Source: Paramarasmius palmivorus
Lineage: Eukaryota; Basidiomycota; Agaricomycetes; Agaricales; Marasmiaceae
Assembly (NCBI GenBank): GCA_037176845.1
Contig: JAYKXP010000001.1
Location: 1 to 64,000, forward strand
Length of the DNA stretch: 64,000 nucleotides
Direction: 5' to 3'
Both the position numbers and the translations under genes were made by a program. The stretch's first letter is position 1; every line of letters starts with the position of its first letter. Below the pieces are notes generated by a model. That model did no database searches and had not been told where the DNA came from. It saw only the letters and a program-made list of their open reading frames with translations. Below, piece by piece: positions 1 to 11,293 of this stretch.

Positions 1-509
1 TCATGGTTAGTATTTCTGATAGTCTCGGTCTCGATGGGATGGGCTTTTCCCAATGATGTCAGGGCCTGTGTTTTAGAAGAAGCAGTCCGGCATCTTCGTA
101 TGACAGTCCATTGGAAGATAGAGCTGAGATGTAGCGTTCACGTCTCTCATTGGCGTTTCACTAGCTCCGCATCGAACTGGCCTACCCATCCGTACACAAT
201 CTCAAATTTCCTCTTCATACTCCCCTCTACTGGCTTGTGTCTATTGACGATCATCCTGCTAATACCCATTCAGATACAACGGATTCACTAACGGATATAC
301 CAATAGGACCACGCGGATTACGAAGTTGGGGTCCCATCCAACGTTGGCAGGTCCCAGCATAGGCATCGGGGGCGGGGGGCGCACCGCGCATCTGGCACGC
401 CTGACCACGAACATCTTTCGCCCATCAGCGCTGGTCCCGTGCCTTCCCAGACGAAGGTGTCTATGATGAAGGACAGTATCAAACAACGACGACGTTCAAT
501 CAATTCGAC
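1..509. other. No gene recognised; upstream flank of RhoGEF copy A
   Basis: Only short open frames without recognisable domains are present. By position this should correspond to the N-terminal low-complexity part of the RhoGEF whose decayed copy begins near 510, but I could not align it convincingly with the intact copy at about 27200-27650. A C/G-rich patch lies at 367-385. Confidence 0.4.
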
Positions 510-1779
510 GGTTAACAACGAAGAAGAGGATGAATCTCGTGTCCGTCAACTAATCTCTCTCACCATATCGCAGTACAGCTAAAAGACAAGTGTACCTCGT
601 GACCACACGTCAAAGGAAGCAATACCATACCCGCGCGCATTCACCGGCGAAGGACATTGTATCAACCAATCAATCCCTCATCCACGTGAGCAGGCCATCA
701 ATCACAACATTTCCACAAACGAAGTCGCGCGCTCTTCAATTTGCACGGGTCTCTTCAATCACACAGTTCATTAAAGAATGTGAATGGCGGACCTGTTACA
801 AGATGTGTCGAGGACGTGTACAAGTTCCTGGACGATCTAGATGGGCCTTCTGAATGTGGAGGGGGGGAGAGTTGGTGGAGAGAAAGCAGAGCTACCTACT
901 TGGTGGTCACAGTGTTGACGAAGTGTTACACACCTGATTGCATGGAAGGCGCTGTATGTTTTATTCGCCGAATGTCCGAGGCGAGGCGACTCTGCTATCG
1001 GTCCAACTGCATTGGCCTGAACCCTCACAGGCGCCGACAGAGGAAGATATGGCTCCAAGCGTGCCAAAATGGAATGTTTGGGCTCACTGCCAGATAGTGA
1101 AATCAGTCGCCAGACAATCAACCACAAGCCTCATCAGCAAGGAAGAGCAATACTTCAGATCAGACACTATAGAATCATGTTCATCAGACCCCTTCGCAGC
1201 CAATCTCCGATAATATCACCACTCCATCTCTCCTCCCGCAACTCTTATCCATCACTGGCATGATCACACGCGACTCTAATCACCATTTGATTCGTATCGA
1301 CACGGTATACCGGTAACGATTCTTGATCTACGAGAATGCAATCGAAGGCTACCGAGGTCTTGTACGTCAGGCAGCGAGAACAGAGCCCGTCAAACAGGCG
1401 CATTGGCCGATATCTTTTTGGGCTGTCGGCAACGAGTTCAGATCGCGTACCCGATTTATATGAGTTACGTAGCTGCTGAGAAGAGGAGCGAGAGCGGAAA
1501 GCGGAGGCGAATCCACAAAGGAGGAATTCTCTGAGTGAGTTTCACCCGTGGCAACTGATAACCCGAAGGCCTCAATCCAAGTGACAGCAATCTACTCGTG
1601 AAGTTCAAAGACAGCGAAAGCCCTAGCTCTCCAGGTTTGGAATCCGGCCTGGTTGCAACCAAACAATATCCCGTTCAGGCCTCGCCCCTACGCCTGGATC
1701 TTAACACTACCTCAACTCGACCTATTAGAACACCTGCAAAAGTTACCCTGTTCTCCTGGAGGCTATCCCTAATGAAAGA

Positions 1780-1920
1780 AAAGGGGGGTGGGGGGGGGTG
1801 GGGAAAAGGGGAGGGGGGAGGGGGGAAAAAAGAAAAGTGAAAGGGGGGGGGGGGGGGGGAAGGGGGGGAGAATAATAGGAAAGGGAAAGGGGGGGGGGGA
1901 GGGGGGGTTGGGGGATATAT

Positions 1921-1964
<44 letters not shown>

Positions 1965-2760
1965 ATGTGGGTGGGGATGAATTTGGGGATGTGGGGGATA
2001 ATTGTAAAGTGGGTAGGAGATTAGGGAAAGGTATAAGGAGGGAGAAATTATGTACGGAATGGAAAGTAATATTGGGAGAGGAAAGAAGGGTGTGGGTTGG
2101 GTAATGATAGGGGGTAAGTTGATAAGGGGGTGGTTATATGTAGTTTGGATAGGGAGTAGGTTGAGTGGTATAGGTAGGTAGATGTAAGAGAAATACATAA
2201 TTATTAGATTGGGATAAAGGAGATTGGATTAGTATATGGGTGGGTGTATATTGTATAGGGGGTGTGGTTTAATGAAAATGATATATGGGAAAAGGTTAGA
2301 GAAATGGTAAAAGATATGTGATTTTGAGCAAGTGAAGTTTAGATGTGAATAAATTATTTAATAAGGGGTGAGGATTTTAATGGGAATAAAGATGTATGAA
2401 AAATATTTTATAGATAGTGTCGATTATAAAAGAGTTGGAGTGAATGGTAAAGAGTTAAAATGATAAGAGATAAATGGGGTGTGAGGTATAGAAATAGTGA
2501 TTTTAGGGTGGAGAGATATAAGTAAGAGAGGAATTATTTGGTTTTAGTAAAGATATATAATATTTGATTTTAATGTTAGTAGTTGATATGGAGTGTAAAA
2601 GGATGGATTGATTGGTAGGAGTGTGGGGTGTTTAATGTGGTGTTGTGTGGGGGTATATGATGATTATAAAATGAAACAAGAAACCAGAAGAAATTGAGAT
2701 TGTTTTGAAAATATGATTATATTAGGACATAGAAAATAGTTGGATATGTGAAGAGATATA
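1780..2760 (+). repeat. C-depleted, G-homopolymer low-complexity stretch
   Basis: About 980 bases contain fewer than ten C on the + strand, with pure G runs near 1844-1860 and a run of more than 40 G at 1921-1963. Further on the stretch becomes an A/G/T-only text without long homopolymers. C content returns abruptly at 2761. The flanks on both sides align with neighbouring parts of the intact RhoGEF gene (about 28965 and 29780), so this interval sits where about 820 bases of DH-coding sequence should be. Near 2726-2760 a weak alignment to that coding sequence remains if C positions are ignored. It may be a real strand-asymmetric repeat or a base-calling/assembly artefact; I favour the artefact. 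Confidence 0.8.
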
Positions 2761-2930
2761 CTAAATGGGTATATTGGAAGAAACACCACCGGGCATGAGG
2801 ATCGGGAGACATTCCTCAAGTTCTGATGTTCATCAAAGCGCTCGTAAGGACACAGAACCTGGAGTCGTCTCAGCGAAGCAAATGAAAGGTGGGAAGTATA
2901 TAATTAAACATACATTCAAACCAAAATTTT

Positions 2931-2956
2931 TGGGGGGGGGGGGGGGGGGGGGGGGG
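2931..2956 (+). repeat. Second poly-G run inside copy A
   Basis: An uninterrupted run of about 26 G follows a short T run. The 45 bases before it (about 2885-2930) are also poor in C compared with the aligned intact gene at 29895-29945. After the run, normal composition and homology to the PH-proximal exon resume. It resembles the larger C-depleted stretch upstream. Confidence 0.75.
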
Positions 2957-5283
2957 TAATGGGTTGTGGGCGTATCCATTTGAAGGATCGCACATTGACT
3001 TACAGATCTTCTCCACTCAGACATGGACCTACTCGATAACACCGGGTCGCTCATACAAACCGTAAATTGCTCCGACAACCTGAAGGTGGTCTGAACGGTT
3101 GGGAAGTGAACTTTTTCGTTTTGTTGTTCGATAATTACCGTAAGTCTCAGAGAGCTTCCTTCAAACTCTGTAACAGATACCGTCCGTGCAGTTTTTCATG
3201 ACCAAGGCAAGGGAAAGTGGAGAATGGGGTGACAAAGTACCATGTGAATCGTCGATAAGTCTACTGCTTGCTAGATCTGAATAGTCGCTCACTAGAACCT
3301 GTCTGAAGCCGATCCTCTCGATCTCTTGACCTTGGTCAACTTCACCGACCCTCCTACGCAAAAGCGCGGGTTACTTCGCAACCTTCGAGGAGAACGACAT
3401 AATACATCCAATGCGCCCCTCAAGCACACTCCGACCTCGGATAATCTCTAACGGCTGGTCACTAGCAATACGAGTGGTAGAGTGCAGCTTCTACCAATAC
3501 ACCAAACGACTCCCGCTCTTGTGTATCCATGCACCAATTCATCACAATGGCCGCATGGGTTGGCGTTACATTCTCTATGCTGAGTCCAGCACAGGTTCGC
3601 GCACGGATGGAAGAATAAGCTCGAGGAGGCGATGGTTAAGGACAGTGGTGCAGGAATCGAACAAGGTCTTCGAGATCGGACATTCAGCACGAAAAAAAAA
3701 ATACGTTCTTGGTACCACCACTCATTGGGTCAAACTCCGACGGAGCAATCTGGAGCGGCGACAACCAATTCACAGGCAAGGTGACCTGCTCAGTACCATT
3801 CAGTACGTATAACTCCTTCCTAAGGCTATCTATTTATTGACCATTACAGACACACCGGATGGCCGCGGACTAGTTGCTATAGGGTGTGCTGAAGGAGTTT
3901 GGATTGGATTTAGGCACGATTCGCGCTGTACGTCTGCCTTTCACGTGTGCCGCACTATTCTAAGCATATTCTCCAGCGATGCGACGGGTTCTCCACCTCA
4001 AAATGGTTACACAGTGCGCCATGCTTGAAGACTTTGGGATCTTTCTGGTCCTGGCAGATAAGGTAATGTACTGTGTTCAACTCAGCCCGAGCAAATCATG
4101 ACCGATGGATCAGTCTCTTTTTGCATATCACATCGAGGCATTGGTTCCTTCATCACCTTCGAGTCAACATGCAACACAAACACCGCAGAAACTGAGTGGC
4201 AACAGGGATGTACACTTCTTCAGTGTTGGTACACTGCAAGGTCGAACACTTGTCATTTACATGAAGAAGAAAAGCGTAAGTAGCCATACAAATTCCTCCA
4301 TGATAGCTGACTTATGCATTGCATAGATGGACAGCATTTTCTACGCAGTTGAGCCAGTGATCGACAAGATTAAGGAAGTAACAAAAGGAACTGCTACCCT
4401 AGGATCTCGGTTCGGGTTCAGGACTCCTAAATCTGATTGGTTTAGACCGTATCGAGAGTTCTTCCTGCCTTCAGAATCGTTCGACCTCATATTCCTCAAG
4501 GCTAAAGTCGCTATCTTATGCACAAAAGGGTTCGAGATCATGGATCTCTCCGAGTGAGTGCTCATGCGCACCTGATGAACAAGTCGCTAATTCCTTTGTT
4601 ATAGCTTACAGAGCGTAACAATACCACAGAAGGATGATCCCAGATTTGTGGGCTTAGCAAAGCGCTGTGAAGCCTGTCGCCCGCTTGGAATGTTTAGATC
4701 TACCGAGGAGGAATTCTTGCTGTGTTATAATGGTAGGGCTACTTTCTCTCGTCGCTATTCAGTTTTACTAAATTGCGTAGAATTCGGTTTATATGTCAAC
4801 AAACGTGGAGAACCATCTCGGCCCAATGGGCTCATCGAATGGGAAGGAACAGCCGAAAAAGTTGCTCTCCATTCGCCCTACATCCTACTTTTTGATACTC
4901 GCTTCATCGAGATACGACATGTTCAGACTGGGCGGCTGGCTCAGATCATCATCGGCAACGATGTCCATTGCATCTGGGACGGACGCGGTACCAATGTACA
5001 GCCTCCGATGACACCGCTTCATGGGCAAGACGAAGACGAGCGAATGGTCCAAGAGCCTCGTGTTCATGGTGTCATGAATGTGAGCGAGCCTATGGGAATG
5101 GGGCGTACCTCACCCAGAGCTCAGCATGTGTTTGAGCTTATACCAACGATACCGTTATATCTGCCGGGATCGTTGGCATCCCCGACGACGAATACATATT
5201 TCCCTCAATCCTACTCACCGCCTCACTCACCTTCACTCCCGACCCATGACGATGTATCGCTGAGGTATTCCCGCACGGTCTAG

Positions 5284-5618
5284 GACGGAACCAGACGGTG
5301 ACTTATTTATTACATCCTTTTCTGTTTCAAGATGTAGCATACAAGTAGATTTTATCTATGTAGCACCAAATTCACGTAACGATTCAAGTTACTCGTTCCA
5401 CTGCACATGGTTGACGTCGCTTGCGAAGGCCTACATATTGCCATGAGCGGGAAAATACACGGGGTGAAAAGCTATCTCCAAGAAAGAATGAAAAGTAAAC
5501 CCTACACACATGGGAGAACTATGACCCCAATATTTGATGGTATAATTTAAATTTAAACAGATTAATAAACGATGGCATCATGAGCGAGTCGTAAAAGCGG
5601 ATAGTACAGTGAGCACAA
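5284..5618. other. Intergenic, convergent 3' ends
   Basis: No gene seen. The stretch holds the 3' flank of copy A and that of the minus-strand gene ending at 5619. It includes an A/T-rich patch with paired ATTTAAA motifs near 5545-5560. Confidence 0.5.
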
Positions 5619-8600
5619 TCATGCTGTAGATATCGAATCGCCGTCATTGGGAGCTACCATCTTCCGAAACTTCCTATTGGATTTTGCGGGCATGGGATAC
5701 GAAGGCCTGAATGACGACACTGGTATGGGTTCCCCATTCGCATTGGGGAGGTATGCCTCCCCGTCGATGATGATTGGTTTGACGTCCATGATATCGTCTT
5801 GGTTAGCAAGACTAGGAGACGCCGGCGTAGGTGGTAGGACCGGTGTTTCAGGTACAGGAACAGCAATCTCTTGCTCAGGTGGCCTGAACTTTTGCTCTAC
5901 AGGTTCGACCAAGAGGATATCCGAGTCCATTGACATTGGTGTGCCGCTGACACTCCGATCTGGGACTGCTCTTGGTACTGCTTCATGAGGAGAAGGATGT
6001 CGATACTGCCTATCAAGATCGATACCCGAATGATCGTGGTTCGAAAGGCCTGTATCCACGTCTCCCAACAGGTGAGCCAATGGATGGCTCGCGTAAATGC
6101 TAAGGTCGGGATCTGGTAGGCGCGCCGGACCCGATGTAGATGTAGATGGCCCGGCGACGTTGCTTGGAGATATGTTACTTGCGCTATTCCTAGGTGTCAG
6201 CTCCAGAGCTCGTCTGACACCTTTCATGTCGTCTTGTATGCCTTTTAGCATCAACGCCAAGGCCTGCTCCCGTTCCCGAGAACGTGCCAGCTCACTTCTC
6301 ATCTGGTCGACGTTCTGATTCAACCCCCGAACGACGCCTCCTACAGCGTCCCTCGCAACCCCTACCATGACCTGTCCCATAGCCTTCCCCATCTCTTCAA
6401 AACCTGTTTTCATCGACGTCTCGATTCTAGACCCCATACCTCCATCTATAGAAGCTCGAAAAACCTTCTCTAGTCTGCTTTCGAAGCTTGGTCCAAGCGT
6501 ATTCTCCAGTTCCTTCTGGATAGTAGTGCTGTTTACTCCTTTTGAAACACCTTACTTAGCTCGGCTGTCACCACGTCGTGCATTGCTATCTTGACATCAC
6601 GTAGACCATCCTCCCTAAGCTCCCTAAGTTGTTCCGAAAACTTTTTCAAAGTCTCCGAAAATCCAACGAACAGAGAGTCGATTATCGCTATCGTAGCCTC
6701 CTGATTTGACGTGGCATTGCTAGTACCATTAGGTCGTGGCGGGTTGGGTCTGTTTTGTTGTGAATGTTGTTGAGGTGTGGATTGGGGCATTCGCAGGTTT
6801 AGACCTAATGCATTCATGAATGCTTGGTCCGCAGAGTGCGGTGCCCTGTCCTGGGCCCCAGCCGACAACGCAGGGGAGGGACTTGGTGTAGGTCTTGATG
6901 TCTGGGAATGGAATGGAAGTTTCGGTATCGTTATCGTGGGATCGAGAGGTGTCTGAGGTTTTGATACCGAAGCCGGATAATGAGGGATGGGTATAGGTAT
7001 CGGTATTGGTGAAGGTTTCGCTAAGGCAGGTCTCGTTGAAGCGGGTATAGCGGGACTCTTGTAAATCTGGGATCCCTGAAATGCGTTTAGTATCCAATGA
7101 ACACAGCTGAGCGCACAAAAGCCTTTACCTGTCGGCTAAGACCTGGAATATGGTCATTACTTAATTCTACTGTCGTTGATGTCGAGGCGGACGTCTGAGC
7201 AATCAAAGGCGTGAGAAACTGATGCAGGACGTAAAAAACCATTCCAAACACGCACTTTATCCTTGTCTACATCCATAGCACTATTATCGTCTCTCGTTTG
7301 CTGGGACTTCAACGAGCTCACCATAGGCATCCACTCCGTCTCGTTCGCTCCCATCAACCGCGCTGCCTCATCTTTCGTAATATTCGAAAAGGCTGCTGCA
7401 GTCTGGAATCCGGAATAACCCGAAGTTATCGCGTGGTGGCTACTCGACTCTTTTCCTTTGCCTTTTGAGACCGATGTCGTGTCTTTGTTCGGGTGCGTGG
7501 AATCGTTTGTACTGGCTGAGGGAGATGGTGAGCCCCGACGACTAAGTTGTATTGAATGTCGTTTCATTCTCGGTGGTCGAGAGCGAAGCACCTCAATGTC
7601 TGGATCCGGAGAAGGTTCGCGCTTCACCCTGACCGGCGTTGATGCGCCAGCGTTTGATGAAGGCGGAGGTGCGTGTGATGATGGAGTGGTTGGAGCGGCG
7701 GCTGCACTTGACGACGATGCGGGAGGCCGTTTAGCAGAACCGCCCTTTTCCAAAGGAGACCCAGGTCGTTTGCTCGGCAATGAAGTGGCTGTCGAGGGCG
7801 GTTTTGCACTGGTGCTGTTACCACTACTACCCTCGGGAGGCTTCACAGATGCTGTAGCAACAGGAGCAGGAGCGGCAGTGGCACTGACACCATTCACTGC
7901 AGACGACTTGCCTAGAACGGAAGGTGAAGTTGGATCTGTACGAGACTGTGGCATTGCAGATTTGGAAGCTGGTGAAGGACCGGAGCCAATGGATCTCACG
8001 GATTCCGCAGCTTGTTGTTTTGCCTTGCTCTTGGAGGACTCCTTCTCCTTCTCCTTTTCCGCGGCACTAGTGGGTACCTTCCCGACTCGTGGCTGAACCG
8101 GCGGTTGCGTGGGCTTCAAGGCTTCGGCGGTGGTCGGCTTGTCAGGAGCCTTTGAACTGGGAGGTGCTGGACATTTTATGGAACTCTTCGATGGTGGCCA
8201 AGAGGCCAACGCTGCATGTCGTAGGGACCAAGCATCCGTTCCACCAATAATAGGTGTGTGCTCCGTGTCCCAGTGCCATTTTCCGTCCTTCTCCTTAAGT
8301 CCGTACATCAGCTGTTGCGCAGTGATACCGTTCGTTATTTCTTCGTCTGTAAGCGAAAAGCCCCGATGGCCTTTGAGAGCCCAACCACGCCAGTCTGTTG
8401 AATGAGGAAGAGGGATAATAGTGATTAGTCAACTACGTTTCCAACGTATAGAAATAGGTTAACGCACTGAATTTGAGTACGTCTTTTTCATACTCCGTCT
8501 CCTTATGTAGCTCCCAGAACTCCCGAATCTGACTAGGATCGGCAATGAACCACTTATTCTTATACCTCGCTATCGCTCTGTCAAACGTCGGGCATCTCCA

Positions 8601-9230
8601 CTTCCTATCCATGCCCTTTAGCTTGTCTCCTGTTTCCAAATCTACTGCACTCATTGCATCCTGAGCCGAGTCCAAAAGCCTTTTACACAACCTGGACACA
8701 TGCAGAATCCCATATTTGTAATCCCTCCACTCATTATCCCGCTTCTCTGCCGAAAGCACCAGCCTTAACGACAGCCACTGAAACCGTGCAATGAACATCA
8801 ACGGGACCCGATAACCTGCTGGTAGCACCGTCTTCGTCCCAGTGACACCTGTTACTTGGATGAACGGTGACCCAGGTTTGAGATTCTTCGCCGGTAGATC
8901 GAAAGCATGAGCAATAAGGTGATGAATAATCTTCGTGTCGCTCCAGTCGGCCGGGGTGATATAGTCAAGTTCAGCAGGATGATTCCAGCCATACTTGTTC
9001 TTATCCTCGGTATTACCCGATGGTGAAGGTGAAAACCAAACTATAGGTGAACCCCCTCGTTCGCATTTGACGTTGACGCTACTTGACTTGTCCGAGTTGT
9101 CGAGTGTCTCGTCTTGGTTGTTTCCTTCCTCTCGTTTGATGACTGACGCATCAGAGTCAAGGTCTTTGACTCTTGAGGAGACCTTGAGTTGTCTAGTTGA
9201 CCTTCGACGTGCTTCCTGAGGCTGAGGCAT
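5619..9230 (-). CDS. Unrecognised large protein with disordered middle and C-terminal coiled coil
   Basis: I do not recognise the family. The start is taken at 9230 (MPQPQEARRR). The first exon runs to about 8472 and joins, through a GT..AG intron, an exon starting at 8394 (NWRGWALKGHRGFSLTDEE). Later introns lie near 7250, 7110 and 6530; the last is only about 40 nt. The spliced product is about 1,120 residues. Residues 1-320 look folded, with many W, R and aromatic residues (WNHPAELDYITPADWSD, ARFQWLSLRLVL). Residues 320-700 are low-complexity P/S/A/K with basic patches. Around 770-950 there is amphipathic helix or coiled coil (FVGFSETLKKFSEQLRELRED, MRSELARSREREQALAL). The tail is acidic and proline-rich and ends with a basic patch. 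A short PI dipeptide repeat is encoded near 6980-7005. The layout is scaffold-like, but no function can be assigned. Confidence 0.7.
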
Positions 9231-9819
9231 CGCTGGGCGTCGAGTCTGCGGATGGAAAAAGTTGAACTTGAAGCCAAATAAGATAACAGAGTATTGATCA
9301 ACGCACTTTAATTCCCTCTTCTTCAGTACCACTAGCCAAATTATTCCCTTCAAATAAAATACAAAAAATGAACAGAGAAGATGGAAAATGCTGGACGAGA
9401 GAATGAGGGGACTTGGAGTTGGAGTTTGGAGAGGAAAGATGAGTGACGGGCCAAGCTCGGACCGAACCGAACCCTATCGGCGACACCGCCAGATTCAGCC
9501 GAATCCTCCGAAGATGAGTTGACTCCCTTCAATTTTTCACTGGTCATGGCTTTCAATAAACACCGCTACATAGTTTTCCCTAGTCGGTTCGCAGTCTCGA
9601 AGGGAAGGTGAGTATGTTTCCTAGCTGAAACACTCGGATTCCTCTAGGTTCATGGTCTTGATCTATTCGGGGAGCAGGGTAGATTCGGAAGTCACATCGT
9701 TACCAATGACGATCTCGTCGATGTCGTTCTGAACTTGAACTTCTCAAGGTTGCTGGCAGCGGCTTGCGTTGCAACTTGCAATTCCCACTATCCTGTCAAT
9801 CACACCTGAACAACAACCA
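9231..9819. other. Intergenic with probable 5' UTR of the minus-strand gene
   Basis: No gene supported. On the minus strand an open frame begins near 9547 and another runs into the first exon at 9230; these may be 5' UTR or an unplaced leader exon. The 3' flank of the methyltransferase lies at the high-coordinate end. Confidence 0.4.
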
Positions 9820-11147
9820 CTATCCGCATTTCCGAAATACTCCCTGCATCCATACACGATACATCTTGAGCTGCCGTTTACGATTCACAAGAAGTCTACG
9901 ATCAATGCCCAACTTTTCGACTGAAAAAAGTGGATGAACAGGCAACGATGATGAGTCCTTGTGGGGGAACAACGAATCTAGTAGGTTTGGGTGGATCTCT
10001 GGGTCCGACGAACGAGGTGTTGCCGAGGCCAGCGTCCCCTTTGGTGTCGGTGTTTCTGTTGATGTTGTTATCGGAGAATCTGCCTCTTCGTCCATGATTT
10101 CGGTGGTCGTTGTCATGCTGATTGCACCATTAGACGACGAGTCTATTTTGGAAGCGCGCTCTCCTGCAAAGATAAGGGACAGTTCGTCTGTGCAAGTCAA
10201 CGATACCGCTACGATACAGGGTAAGATTCGCATACCCAGCTCAAAAAAGTAGACTCTAGTCTTATCGCCTCTAATGTAAAAATTGCCAGCTTCATCGTCC
10301 AATAGTCTCCCAGCTTTGAACCTCAGCTGTGTGAGATCGTAACGACCATAGTCGCGTAAAAGGACTAGACCACCCGGTTTGAGCAACTAAGAGAGAACGT
10401 TAGTATCCGCTTCGTTGCTGCCTTCAAGCACCCACCTTGTGTACATTGAGCACTGCCCGGCCCCATTCATCTGGATGTAGGGCACTAAGTACGAACACGA
10501 GTACAACGATATCCACGGAGCCTGGTTGATCTTCAAAACCTGGAGGTAGACTACCCGATGTCAAATCCCAAACAGAGGCTTTTATTCGTCCCACTGGCGG
10601 ATTCTTGTATAACGGATTATTCTGTACCAACTTGACAGCATGGCTGGAGTAGTCGTACGCGAACAACTCGAGGTCGGGGTTTTGATTTGCTGCAAGAAGA
10701 GGAAAGACTGAATTCCCTGCACCACATCCTATTTCTACTATCCTCATCGGACCAGCCTACCAACACCCTTAAAAATCAACACCAGAAACCCTTTATAGAA
10801 CAAGAACCACGCACCTCCGCCTGAGTAGCCTCCACCAACTTTGGAAACTCATTATGCAGCCATTTACGATCCTTGAAAAAGTTATTGGCGTTGTTCTTGT
10901 AAAAGTTGTCCCAATGACGCGCTGGTTTTTCGTTATACTTGATCCTATCTTGCTCTGGAACTGGTGAAAGACGCTGTTTCGCTAGAGATGCAGCGATGAT
11001 CTCTTCCTGGTCTGTTGGAGGAGGTACGTGATCCCAGGCGTTCTGAGTCCATACTTGGGATTCGTCGGTGAGAAATCGAGAACCAAAAGGTGGATCGTCC
11101 TCGTTGATATCGTGAACTGAGGATGCGCGCGTTGTGGCCGCTGCCAT
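9820..11147 (-). CDS. tRNA m3C methyltransferase, Trm140/METTL2-type
   Basis: This is a class I SAM-dependent methyltransferase expected to make 3-methylcytidine at position 32 of tRNA-Thr/Ser in the cytosol. Visible in order are the N-terminal family block ending in [22 protein letters not shown], the SAM-binding motif [17 protein letters not shown], the acidic strand end [40 protein letters not shown], then [23 protein letters not shown] and the family-typical [17 protein letters not shown]. Introns lie near 10755-10815, 10389-10434 (branch site ATACTAAC) and about 10180-10230. The last is 48 nt and in frame, so an ORF caller would retain it, but removing it restores the expected block. An acidic, disordered insert (about 10000-10140) precedes the C-terminal [16 protein letters not shown]. 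The 5' end faces the kinase-RhoGEF gene across 146 bp. Confidence 0.9.
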
Positions 11148-11293
11148 GCTGGTTACTAGCTAAGTGAAAGGCAGGCAAATTTCTAGAACAAAATCCGACA
11201 ATCTTTACATCTTCACATCGTCTCACTACTGCACGACATGCGCACAACGTGTAGTATGATATCTACTCTTCTCTTCATTGAGCCCCATGAGCT
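11148..11293. promoter_or_regulatory. Shared divergent promoter region
   Basis: These 146 bp separate the start codons of the methyltransferase (-) and the kinase-RhoGEF gene (+), so both promoters must lie here or overlap the genes. I see no convincing TATA box. An ATG at 11287 in another frame just precedes the chosen start at 11294. Confidence 0.45.

Larger units (their letters stand above)
510..5283 (+). pseudogene. Decayed Rom2-like RhoGEF (DEP-DH-PH-CNH), copy A; CNH end still open
   Basis: This is a diverged, colinear copy of the intact RhoGEF at 26191-32223. The stretch around 630 matches the DEP start near 27730, 1140-1240 matches the first DH start, 1330-1530 its middle and 1690-1775 its LDLKHYLNRP segment. 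Position 2765 picks up again at the second DH (EETPP, KDTEPGVVSAKQ), 3000-3800 matches PH and 3840-5283 matches CNH. The DEP, DH and PH parts contain frameshifts and stops; an A run near 3691 lies in a shifted frame. The CNH part remains translatable through several introns, with GLVAIGCAEGVWIGF, SGNRDVHFFSVGTLQGRTLVIYMKKK, a DSIFYAVEP block and a final exon ending at 5283. Three introns of the intact copy are absent from the 5' part while 3' introns persist. The centre, 1780-2760, is the C-depleted stretch described separately. It may be a true pseudogene whose CNH end is still selected, or partly bad sequence. Confidence 0.75.

Noticed and set aside
1743..2198. 151-codon minus-strand frame rich in proline and isoleucine across the poly-G stretch
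   Set aside because: It is simply the translation of the C-depleted, G-homopolymer text; composition, not coding, keeps it open.
7458..8096. 212-codon plus-strand frame
   Set aside because: It is the antisense shadow of the long disordered exon of the gene at 5619-9230 and has no domain of its own.
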